Assembly (NCBI RefSeq): GCF_014084125.1
Contig: NZ_CP048405.1
Span: 2,108,001-2,172,000, forward strand
Length of the DNA: 64,000 nt
Direction: 5' to 3'
Source of the DNA: Streptacidiphilus sp. PB12-B1b
Lineage (GTDB): Bacteria > Actinomycetota > Actinomycetes > Streptomycetales > Streptomycetaceae
The notes beneath the pieces were generated by a model that was given only the letters and a program-made list of their open reading frames with translations, did no database searches and was not told the DNA's origin. The position numbers and the translations under genes are program-made. Positions 45,499-56,600 of this stretch are shown piece after piece (within the stretch, counting starts at the first letter, position 1; every line of letters begins with the position of its first letter).

Positions 45499-47823
45499 TC
45501 AGGCGTGCGGCCGGTCGCGGACCAGCAGCGCGACCGGCAGGTCGGCCAGCAGCTCGGACAGTGCGGCGCTGCCGGTGAGCCCCGCCCGGCCGGTGAGGGC
45601 GTCGGTCCAGCTGCCCTCGGGCAGCTCCAGCGTGCGCTCCTGCCAGCCGCCGCGCTGCTCCAGCCGGTGCGGCAGCCGGGTGGCCACCGCCACGACGTCC
45701 TCGCCGCGCGCGTACGCGACCAGGTGCTCGTCGGCGGGCAGCGGGGTGTAGCCGTCGAACGGCAGGGCCCGCCGCAGGCCCAGGGCGACCCTGGTCAGGT
45801 GCAGCTTCTCGGCGGCCAGGGTGCCCGGCGCGGGGGTGGCGCCGAAGCGCACGATCCGCCGGTTGTCCGGGTCCACCAGGGTGTGCAGCGGGAACTCGCT
45901 ACCCTGGTAGAGGTCGGGGACGCCGGGCATGGTGAGGTGCAGCAGCGTCCCGGAGAGCGTGTTGACGCGTTCGCAGGGCGCGAGGCGCTCGACCAGGGCG
46001 CTGATCCTGGCGGCGAGCGCCGGGGTGGCCGGGACGGCCCGGGCCGCGCGCTCCACGGCCTGCTCATAGTCGGTGTCCGGCTCGGTCCAGGTGGTGCGCA
46101 GCTTGGCCTCGCGGACCGACTTCAGCACCGCGGCGGCCAGCCGGTCGCCGTCCACCGGCCAGGCGGCCAGCGCGGTCTGCCACAGCAGGTAGCCGGTGTG
46201 CGGGTCAAGCGCCGGTGCGCCGTCCGGCGCGGTGGCGGCGGCCAGCGCGGTCCAGTCGGCCAGCTCGGCCCGCCACAGCTCGGGCACCTCGGCCAGCACC
46301 GCCAGCCGGGCCCGGGCGTCGGCACTGCGCTTGGTGTCGTGGGTGGACAGCACGGTCATGGTGGCCGGCCACTGCTGCTGCATCCGGGCGCAGTAGGCGT
46401 GGAAGCCCGCCGGGTCAAGGCCGGGCCGGGCCGGGTCGCCGCCGACCTCGTTCAGCGACAGCAGCGGGTAGCGCCGGTAGAAGGCGGTGTCCTCCACGCC
46501 CTTGGCGGCCACCGCGGAGGCGGTCTGGGCCAGCCGGACCCGGAACTCGTCCTGCGCCGGGCCGCGCCCCCGGCGGCCCAGGGCCAGCTCCAGCACCTCG
46601 GGGGAGGCCGCCGCCGAGGCCAGCCGCTTGGCGTCCTCGGGGCGGTCGGGCTCGCCGGGCACCGGGTAGGGGCGGTACACCGGGTACGCGGCCAGGGTGG
46701 CGGCGATGTCGGCGCGCGGGAGCGGCGTCGGGGTGTCGGCGGCCACCCGGTCCAGCCGGTTGACCTCGGCGGCCAGCTCGCCCTGCGGGCCGACCATGTC
46801 GCTGCGGCCCTGCCGGGCGCTGGCGTCCGCACCGGGGTCGTCCTCGCCCAGGTGGTCGGCGTAGACGCGGGCCACCGCCTGCGCCCCGGCCCGGTCGGTG
46901 AGCACGGCGTCGACGCGGCGCAGCGCGTCGTAGCCGGTGGTCCCGGCGCAGGCCCAGTCCTCGGGCAGCTCCTCGTCGCCGGTGAGGATCTTCTCCACCA
47001 CCACGTAGCCGCCGCCGGTCGCCTCGGCCAGCCGGCGCAGGTAGCCGCGCGGGTCGGCCAGGCCGTCCGGGTGGTCCACCCGGAAGCCCTGGAGGACGCC
47101 CTCGGCGTACAGCCGCAGCAGCAGCCGGTGGGTGGCGGCGAACACCTCCTCGTCCTCGACCCGCACCCCGACCAGGTCGGCGACGGTGAAGAAGCGCCGG
47201 TAGTTCAGCTCGGTGCGGGCCTGCCGCCACCAGGCCAGCCGGTACCACTGCTGCTCCAGCAGCTCCGGCAGCGGCAGCGCCTCGGTGCCGGGGCGCAGCG
47301 GGAAGGCGTGGTCGAAGTAGCGCAGCACCGGGGCCGCGTCCGGCTGTCCCTCGGCCTCGACCCGCAGCTTCGGCAGCTCCTCCTCCAGCCGGCCGCCGAG
47401 GACGGGCAGCAGCACGCGGCCGTCCTGCGCCGCCCAGTCGATGTCGAACCAGCGGGCGTACGGCGACTGCGGCCCCTCGCGCAGCAGCTCCCACCAGGCG
47501 CGGTTGAGGTGGGCGGGCACCGGCGCGGCCATGTGGTTGGGCACGGTGTCCACGATCAGGCCCAGCCCGTGCGCCCGGGCGGTCGCGGCCAGGGCCCGCA
47601 GCCCCGGCTCGCCGCCGAGCTGCTCGCTGATCCGGCCGTGGTCGACCACGTCGTAGCCGTGGGTGGAGCCCGGCACGGCCTCCAGCACCGGCGACAGGTG
47701 CAGGTGGGACACGCCCAGCCGGGCCAGGTACGGCACGGCCGAGGCGGCCTCGGCGAAGCCGAAGCCGGGCTGGAGCTGCAGCCGGTAGGTGGCCGTCGGT
47801 GTGTTCTCGGGTGCGGCGGTCAT
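45499..47823 (-). CDS. treY: Malto-oligosyltrehalose synthase
   Basis: 774 residues from the ATG at 47823. It isomerises the reducing-end glucose of a maltodextrin into an alpha,alpha-1,1 link. GH13 motifs in TreY form: TYRLQLQPGFGFAEAASAVP at the start, LIVDTVPNHMAAP, FDIDWAAQDGRVLLPVLGG, GFRVDHPDGLADP (nucleophile Asp), VVVEKILTGDEELPEDW (acid Glu) and TVLSTHDTKRSADAR. The length is in the family range. The frame remains open far upstream in the shadow of glgX, but MTAAPENTPTATYRL is the natural start. It lies 32 bp after glgX, so they are probably one operon. Confidence 0.96.
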   Translation of the reverse strand: MTAAPENTPTATYRLQLQPGFGFAEAASAVPYLARLGVSHLHLSPVLEAVPGSTHGYDVVDHGRISEQLGGEPGLRALAATARAHGLGLIVDTVPNHMAAPVPAHLNRAWWELLREGPQSPYARWFDIDWAAQDGRVLLPVLGGRLEEELPKLRVEAEGQPDAAPVLRYFDHAFPLRPGTEALPLPELLEQQWYRLAWWRQARTELNYRRFFTVADLVGVRVEDEEVFAATHRLLLRLYAEGVLQGFRVDHPDGLADPRGYLRRLAEATGGGYVVVEKILTGDEELPEDWACAGTTGYDALRRVDAVLTDRAGAQAVARVYADHLGEDDPGADASARQGRSDMVGPQGELAAEVNRLDRVAADTPTPLPRADIAATLAAYPVYRPYPVPGEPDRPEDAKRLASAAASPEVLELALGRRGRGPAQDEFRVRLAQTASAVAAKGVEDTAFYRRYPLLSLNEVGGDPARPGLDPAGFHAYCARMQQQWPATMTVLSTHDTKRSADARARLAVLAEVPELWRAELADWTALAAATAPDGAPALDPHTGYLLWQTALAAWPVDGDRLAAAVLKSVREAKLRTTWTEPDTDYEQAVERAARAVPATPALAARISALVERLAPCERVNTLSGTLLHLTMPGVPDLYQGSEFPLHTLVDPDNRRIVRFGATPAPGTLAAEKLHLTRVALGLRRALPFDGYTPLPADEHLVAYARGEDVVAVATRLPHRLEQRGGWQERTLELPEGSWTDALTGRAGLTGSAALSELLADLPVALLVRDRPHA

Positions 47824-47855
47824 GGGGTAAGCCCTACCCCGTGCCGCCGCCTCCG

Positions 47856-50084
<2,229 letters not shown>

Positions 50085-50438
50085 CGTCCTCCACCACTCC
50101 CGTCAGCTGCTCAACCATGCATATGCCCGGACCCGGGGTCGCCCATGTCCGTCTCCCGTCCACGGACGGCACCGCACGCCCCTGCATCGTCTCGCACACC
50201 GGGGGCGGCCCGGACGGATTCCGCGGCGAGTCGCCCGAACGGAACTCCGGTAGACGGACGGTGACGCTCCGCCACCCGGTGTCGAACTGCTGCGCTCAGC
50301 GTGGCAGCGAAGTACGCTTGATCGTCCCGAGTCACCCGGATGGCCTACCGGCTCCGTCCCGACAGGGTACGTTGTGGACGCGCCCCGCTCCGGCAGCAGC
50401 GGGTCAGACCGAGCACGCGAGGGATGGTGAGGTCCGGG
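50085..50438. other. Divergent upstream region of glgX and the SAV2148-type gene
   Basis: 354 bp without a convincing gene. Open frames here run into the neighbours without their own start signals. TACGTT at 50368-50373 is a weak -10 candidate for the plus-strand gene; I see no good -35. No clear operator palindrome was found. Confidence 0.4.
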
Positions 50439-51674
50439 ATGGTCGTCCCCGACGGCGGTGCCGCAGGAGGCACGGCGCGGGGCGAGGCCCCCACGCTCGT
50501 CGCCCGCACCGGCCCCGGCCGGACGGCGCCGCACCAGCCGGGGCCGCTGGAACCCTCCCTCGCCTGGCCGCCCGCCGCCTGGGACGAGGCCCGGGTCCGG
50601 GTCCGCCGGGCCGGACGCGCCTACGTCTGGCTCAACCTGGTCGAGCAGCGGCTGCGCTCGGTCGTCGCCGAGGTGCTGCGCCCGGTCTACGAGCCGGTGC
50701 ACGGCGAGGACTGGGTGATCGCCGCCGCCGGGCCCGCCGGGGAGGAGTGGGTCCAGCGCGCCGGGGCCGTCCGCGAGGTCAGCCGGCGCAAGGGCTACCT
50801 GCTCGACCCGGACGACGACAGCCTGGTGGTCTTCCTCACCCTGCCGCAGCTGCGCGAGCTGATGGTCCAGCACTGGCCCTGCTTCGAGCCCTTCCTGGCC
50901 GACCGGCGCGAGGTCGAACTGGCCCTGGACGAGCTGGAGGTGGCCCGGCACGTCGTCTCCCGCAACCGCGCCCTGTCGGAGAACGTCCTCGCCCAGGCCG
51001 AGCGCGCCGGGGCCCGGCTGCTGGCGCTGCTCGACGGCGGCACGGACGCCCCCGGCCTGCGCGCGCCGGTCGACGTGGTGGAGGAACTGGTCGGCGACCG
51101 CTACGCCGACGTCATAGGCGTGCACGCGGACCGGGTCCGGCTCCAGCGCGACCTGCCGGTCGAGGACCTGCTCGCGGGCGCCCGGCGGCTGGACGCGCTC
51201 GGCATCAGCCTCAACCTGCTCTGCCAGAATTTCACCGGGAGGCGGCTGGTCGGCCTGGCCGACGCCGGCTGCCGCATCCGGCTGCTCTTCCTCAACCCCG
51301 CCAGCAGCGCCGTCCGCCGCCGGGAGCGCGAACTGGGCATCGGCCGGGGCGAACTGGCGAAGTCGGTGGAGACCAACATCATGCACGTCCGCCGGGTCCG
51401 GGCCCGGCTGCGCGACGCCGGGGCGTTCGAGATCCGGGTCTACGACGAACTGCCGCGCTGCACCGCCTATCTGGTGGACGGTGACGGCCCGGACGGCCTC
51501 GGCGTGGTCCAGCCGTACCTGCGCCGGGCCCGGGGGATGGAGTCGCCCGCGCTGGTGGTGCGCGGCGGCACGCCCGGCCCGATCCTCTCCGGCCGGCCGC
51601 CCGAGCCGGGCCTGTTCCAGGTCTACCAGGAGGAGTTCGAGGGGGTCTGGTCCGACTCCCGGCCGGTGTCCTGA
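50439..51674 (+). CDS. SAV2148-type conserved actinobacterial protein (HEPN domain-like)
   Basis: 411 residues from the ATG at 50439, with AGG nine bases upstream; an ATG at 50424 is also in frame. The recognisable blocks are AGRAYVWLNLVEQRLRSVVA, EVSRRKGYLLDPDDDSLV, LRELMVQHWPCFEPFL and ELEVARHVVSRNRALSENVL, which match my memory of the SAV2148 family annotated as HEPN-containing. The second half (about 230-400: LLFLNPASSAVRRRERELGI, RCTAYLVDGDG) resembles a phospholipase-D-like or effector-associated fold but lacks an HKD motif. The arginine after RN in VSRNRALSE would be the HEPN RxxxxH-type site, though no His follows. The function is unknown. Confidence 0.8.
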   Translation: MVVPDGGAAGGTARGEAPTLVARTGPGRTAPHQPGPLEPSLAWPPAAWDEARVRVRRAGRAYVWLNLVEQRLRSVVAEVLRPVYEPVHGEDWVIAAAGPAGEEWVQRAGAVREVSRRKGYLLDPDDDSLVVFLTLPQLRELMVQHWPCFEPFLADRREVELALDELEVARHVVSRNRALSENVLAQAERAGARLLALLDGGTDAPGLRAPVDVVEELVGDRYADVIGVHADRVRLQRDLPVEDLLAGARRLDALGISLNLLCQNFTGRRLVGLADAGCRIRLLFLNPASSAVRRRERELGIGRGELAKSVETNIMHVRRVRARLRDAGAFEIRVYDELPRCTAYLVDGDGPDGLGVVQPYLRRARGMESPALVVRGGTPGPILSGRPPEPGLFQVYQEEFEGVWSDSRPVS

Positions 51675-51794
51675 ACGGTCGCCCCGCCCTCAGCCGCCCT
51701 CCGTCGGCCCCAGCTGCCGCCCCGGGGCCGCCCCCTGGGCTGTCAGTGGTGCAGGCGATGATGGTGCGGCAACAGGACGAGAGGACCGCACGAC

Positions 51795-52220
51795 ATGAGC
51801 TGGCTGAACGAAACCCTGGTCGGATTCGACCTGGAGACCACGGGGACCGACCCGGCCGAGTCCCGTATCGTCACCGCGGCGCTGGTGGAGGCCAAGGGCG
51901 GTGAGGTGGTCCGCGAGCGCGGCTGGCTCGCCGACCCCGGCGTGCCCATCCCCGAGGAGGCCGCCGCCATCCACGGCGTCTCCACCGCCCGCGCCGTCGC
52001 CGAGGGCAGGCCCGTCGTCGAGGTCGCCGACGAGGTCGCCGCGGCGCTCTGCTACCACTGGCGGGCGGGCGTGCCGGTGGTCGTCTTCAATGCGCCCTTT
52101 TATCCACGCACGCGGATGGCGTCTCATGTGTCTCGTGTAAAGAAGTGGGATGGAGGGTCCGACTGGTTGGATGCCGCCGGCCGAGGATCGGTTGCTGCGG
52201 TCCGACAGGGGGCCATGTGA
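51795..52220 (+). pseudogene. Truncated DEDD 3'-5' exonuclease (host-type 5' part)
   Basis: The first 102 codons are a normal epsilon-like exonuclease: LVGFDLETTGTDPAESRIVT holds the ExoI Asp-Glu, and AGVPVVVFNAPF ends just where the ExoII motif (Asp after APF) should come. From about 52101 the sequence turns into 39 unrelated codons (YPRTRMASHVSRVKKWDG) and stops at 52220. Third positions are G/C rich to about 52090 and mixed after that. Two catalytic motifs are missing, so it should be inactive. The break marks the left junction of foreign DNA. Its stop overlaps the ATG of a complete exonuclease by one base. Confidence 0.85.
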
Positions 52221-52933
52221 TGAGCTGGAGCGCTGGGCCTTTGGTGGCGTTCGACCTGGAAACCACGGGTACGGACATCGAGACCGATCGGATCGTCACC
52301 GCCGCCGTTGTTCGGCTGGACGAGTATGGATCGGTATCCGACGAGCGGACCTGGCTACTCAACCCCGGGGTAGCGATTCCTGAGCAGGCGTCGGCGATCC
52401 ATGGCATCTCGACCGACCGGGCCCGCGAGCACGGGGCTGAGCCCGCTGGAGCGATCGAGGAGATCGCGGACGCTGTCGCCGAGGTTTTGAGGTCCGTAAC
52501 ACCCCTGGTCGTCATGAATGCTCGGTACGACCTGTCGCTGCTGGATCGGGAATGCCGGCGGTACGAGGTCAAGTCGGTCGGTGAGCGGCTTGGCACGTCG
52601 CCTTCGCCTGTGATCGACCCGTTGGTGCTGGACAAGCACGTGGACCGGTATCGGAAGGGCACGCGGGCCCTTCACGCCTTGTGTTCCCTCTATGGAGTTT
52701 CACTGAAAGAGGCGCACAACGCGACCGCAGATGCGGTGGCTGCGGCTCGCGTGGCGCGACGCTTGGGCGAGAAGTACCCCTCCGTCGGGCTGATCGCGTC
52801 GACAGACATACATGATCTTCAGGTGCGCGCCGCAGCCGAGCAGTCCGCGTCCTTGCAGGCGTACCTGCGGCGCACTGGGAAGCCCGAGGCAGTTGTCGAG
52901 CAGGCTTGGCCTGTTATTCCACGGCAGAGGTGA
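52220..52933 (+). CDS. DEDD-family 3'-5' exonuclease (DNA pol III epsilon-like), complete
   Basis: 237 residues. ExoI is LVAFDLETTGTDIETDRIVT, ExoII is VVMNARYDLSLLDREC, and ExoIII is KEAHNATADAVAAARVARRL with the catalytic His and Asp. A C-terminal extension (about 185-237) is Gln/Ala/Glu-rich. The start ATG overlaps the stop of the truncated exonuclease, with GGGGG about 8 bases upstream. The N-terminal 100 residues align with the truncated copy but differ at many positions, and third positions are less G/C rich, so this looks like an acquired homolog rather than a tandem duplicate. It probably restores the activity lost by truncation. Confidence 0.88.
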   Translation: MSWSAGPLVAFDLETTGTDIETDRIVTAAVVRLDEYGSVSDERTWLLNPGVAIPEQASAIHGISTDRAREHGAEPAGAIEEIADAVAEVLRSVTPLVVMNARYDLSLLDRECRRYEVKSVGERLGTSPSPVIDPLVLDKHVDRYRKGTRALHALCSLYGVSLKEAHNATADAVAAARVARRLGEKYPSVGLIASTDIHDLQVRAAAEQSASLQAYLRRTGKPEAVVEQAWPVIPRQR

Positions 52934-52990
52934 CTGATCGCCTGGCTCCCTTCTTCGTCCGAGCCACAGATTTCTGAGTAGCGTGAAGCC

Positions 52991-53542
52991 ATGGTCCATC
53001 TCAAGCAGCCGCGGTTGTCCGGCCTGGGGTAGAACCCCGCTGCCCCGGGGGACGTCTTGGTGCGTCTGGCCGCGCACGAGGCGGGTCGGCACGGGCTGGC
53101 CCTGCGCAAGGGGCAGCTGCTCGACCAGGTGGTCGAGGCCCTGCTGACGCACGGTGGTAGGGACTCGGCTGTCCTCATACACAGACCGCGGGTGTCGTCG
53201 GCGATGCGCCGCCGGATCGCCGAGCATCCCAACGCGGCCATCCGCGATGCCCACGCGGACCTTTGTCCGGACCATGGTGGAGCGGGGGCGACCATGGGCA
53301 TCGAAGATCTCGCAGATGCTTACGACCTGACACCTGCCGAACTCGCAGGTGCTTCGGACCCGAAGCTGCGTGCGATGGTCGCCCAGGTGTGCTGGGACCG
53401 ACCGATAGCCGTCCAACTCGCGCCGCTCTCCGATCCAGATCCCCGGGTATGGGCAGCGGCAACGCGTTCCGGGCACTCGGTCGTGCCGCCGGAGTACCAC
53501 GAGCGCTGCCTTGCCGATGCAGCTGTCCAGGCAAACGTCTTC
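52991..53542 (+). pseudogene. Leucine-rich-repeat-variant (LRV) protein, 5' fragment with an in-frame stop
   Basis: The frame starts MVHLKQPRLSGLG and meets TAG at 53030-53032. It then reads on as VLVRLAAHEAGRHGLALRKG, SSAMRRRIAEHPNAAIRDAH and LAPLSDPDPRVWAAATRSGH up to RCLADAAVQANV. Short units of the AEHPNAAIRDA and SDPDPRVWAAA type are characteristic of LRV repeats in Streptomyces. Similarity ends near 53542. A matching C-terminal piece lies at 58978-59148, so the gene appears to have been split by insertion. Confidence 0.65.
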
Positions 53543-53630
53543 CCTGTCAAGTCTGGCGGTGTTGTATCGGACACAGGACGCAAGCCGGGAGGCGATCACA
53601 TACCGTCACGACCCGCCTCCTCCAGTCAAA

Positions 53631-53661
53631 CCATGAAATCCGTGATAACGTGTTTTCATGG
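53631..53661 (+). promoter_or_regulatory. Inverted repeat over the start codon; probable leaderless promoter
   Basis: CCATGAAA (53631-53638) and TTTCATGG (53654-53661) are perfect 8-bp arms 15 bp apart; the right arm contains the ATG at 53658. TAACGT (53646-53651) between the arms fits a -10 element, placing +1 at about the A of the ATG. No Shine-Dalgarno is present. A dimeric repressor bound here would cover both promoter and start; the protein's own MerR-like domain is one candidate. Confidence 0.5.
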
Positions 53662-56600
53662 CTCTTGAGCGTAAGGCATCCTCGTCCCAGTTGGCCGCTG
53701 CGCTGGGCCTGCGTCCCGCGACGGTGCAGACATACGCCCGCAATGGACGGATCCCTTTCGACACGACTCCCGGTGGGCACCGCAGGTTCAACATCGATGA
53801 GGTCCGTGCCGCTCTCGGCCAGGTGTCGGCACCTCAGACACCGCCGCCTACGAGATTCCGGGGCACCCGTGGCTGGCTGGTAGACGCCCTAGAGCTTGAG
53901 GGATGGGCGGAGCGACTAGTAGCGCGCGACGAACTGCCCGGACTGATTCGGAATCTCGTCATTGGTTCAACAAACGAATTGCGGTCGGTCGATTTTCGTG
54001 CGGGCGAAGGTATCGGCATGACCGGCTGGGATGGCCAGGCGGATGCCGTCCACGGAAACGCCTGGGTCCCGGGTGGAAAATCAGTCTGGGAAATGGGAAC
54101 GAACGAAGATGTAACCACGAAGGCAGACGCCGACTACGCTGCGCGCACGGATGATCCACAGGGTGTTTTGCCGTCAGAGGCAACATTCATATTTGTAAGC
54201 CCGAGGCGCTGGCCGCAGAGAGATGATTGGGCCGCCACCAAGCGAGGCGAGAAGATCTGGAAAGATGTCCGGGCTTACGATGCCGACACACTTGAAGCTT
54301 GGCTCGACAGCACTCCTGCGGTCCACGTGAGGGTAACAAAAATGTTGGGCCGCGACCCGGATGGTGCTAGCGACCTCTCGGCTGCGTGGAACCGCTGGTC
54401 TCTCGCAGCCCTGCCGCCTGTCCCTCCTGGCCTTGTGACGGCTGGTCGCGAGTCAGAGGCAGAGTCACTGATTGCTTGGTTGCAGGGTGAGCCCTCAGTG
54501 ATGACTATTCAGGCCGAGTCTCCAGAAGAGTCGTTTGCATTCGTCGCCGCCACGATCTTGTCGCTTCCGCAGGATGCGCAGGAGGTAGTAACCCAACGCA
54601 CTCTTGCAGTTCACTCACCTGAGGCGTGGGACGAGGTCATCGCAAGAGTCTCCTCAGATACCCGATTGCTGCTGATCCCGACGTTCAGCCAGCCATCGGC
54701 AATTGAAGCATCGGACATTGGTCACCAAGTAGCCATTCCGGTTGATCTGAACACGCCTACTTCCGGCGCACGCATTTCGCTTCCACGCATTAAACGCCAG
54801 CCGGCCGCTGAAGCTCTCATCAGCGAAGGTGTCCCTGAGCAGCAGGCTCACGAGCTCGCAGGTATCGCTCGTCGAAGTTTGCTCATGTTTCGTAGGCGGG
54901 TTTCAGCAAACGCTAGTAGTACTCCCCCTTGGGCCACTCCCGAAAATGCAGACGAGATCGTTCCCCTTGTTCTTGCGGGAGCATGGCAGGAGGGAGCCGA
55001 CGGGGATGAGCAGTTTCTAAGCGAAGTCTGTTCAAAGCCCTATGCCGATGTGAGCGCCGCGTGTACGCGCTGGTCGGGACAAAGTGATATGCCGGTGCGC
55101 CGAGAGAGTACGCAATGGTTTTGCGTGTCGAAGCGTGACTCATGGGAACTTGTGGCGCGTTTTGCTACGGCGAGCAATCTGGCGAATTTTCGTACCGCTG
55201 CAGTGAAGATGTTGACAACCATCGATCCTTCTCTCTCGCTGGAGGTCGATAAGCGTTGGGCTGCAGGTCTATACGACCGTTCACTGCCATGGTCAAGTAA
55301 TCTCATGACTAGTGTGGTGGAAAGCCTGGCGCTAATCGCTACTAGCACTGGGGATACTATATTTCCCAATGGGATGAATGGTCAAAGATTCGCTGACTCT
55401 GTCGTTCGAGAGGTACTGGGGCAAGCGACAGCGGATGAATCTAAGCGTCTATGGCCTTCCCTTGATTATGCGCTCCCGTTGCTGGCAGAAGCATCACCTG
55501 ACGTGTTTCTTGAAATGGTGGATCGCGCTCTAGACCAGGGCAGTCTTCTATCTGTTTTTGACCCGGAGGCAGAAAAAACGATCTTTTCGCATCCCAGGCA
55601 CACTGGCTTGCTTTGGAGCCTTGAGGCATTGGCGTGGGCACCAGAGCACCTGGGGTCTGCTGCCGTCATTCTCGCGCTCCTAGCGGAACGAGAGCCTGGT
55701 GGGCGGTGGAGCAACCGACCGGCCGGCAGTCTGAAGGAGATCTTTCAGCCATTTCATCCGCAGACGGCAGCTAGTTTCGACGAACGGTATTCGGTACTGG
55801 ATGCTATTCGAGAAGTCGCCCCTCGTGCCGCTTGGGATATGATGGTTTCACTTCTTCCTACTCGGCATTTTATGGCGCAAATGACATATAGTCCAAGGTG
55901 GAGAGAATGGCAGCCGGAAGACGAGCCGATCGGTCTAACGGGACCCGAGATTATCCGCCATTGCCGCGAGCTTGCAAGGCGTCTCCTGGAGGATGTCCGC
56001 GCTTATCAAGCGGGATGGACAAGCCTAATTAAGGCATTGCCCGAGCTTCCTGACGAGCAGTTCGATGCAATACTTGCATGCGTCAGTTCTCTGGATATCT
56101 CCTCGCTCGAAAGCGGCAGCTTGGACGCAATGATCCGTGAGTTTCGGGAGCTGGTTCAGCAGCACCGGAAGTACGCAACTGCGGTTTGGGCGCTACCCGA
56201 AGAGAAGGTGCTACGAATCGAGAAAGAGTTCGATCGATTCACTAGTGAAGATCCCACAGAGGCGTTTGTCTCGATGTTTTCCTACCGTCCGTCTGTCCCC
56301 GGCCTCGATGTCTCCGATTCCAACTACCTCACTGCTGTTCGGGAGAAGCAAGAGGAAGCCGCGCGAAGCATAGTTTCCGATCTCGGATTTGATGGGATTT
56401 TGAATCTGGCATCCAAGTGCAAAGCGCCGCATCTCCTCGGAGCCGCAGTCGGGGCCGTCTCCGCTGATTTTGACGAGGAAATGCTGGGGAGGCTTGAGTC
56501 GGACAAGGAAGCGGAGCAACGGGTTGCCTTCAGTTACGTCAACTCTCGATTCTTCAAGGAGGGCTGGCCGTGGGTATCTGGATTGTCCGAGAACTTCACG

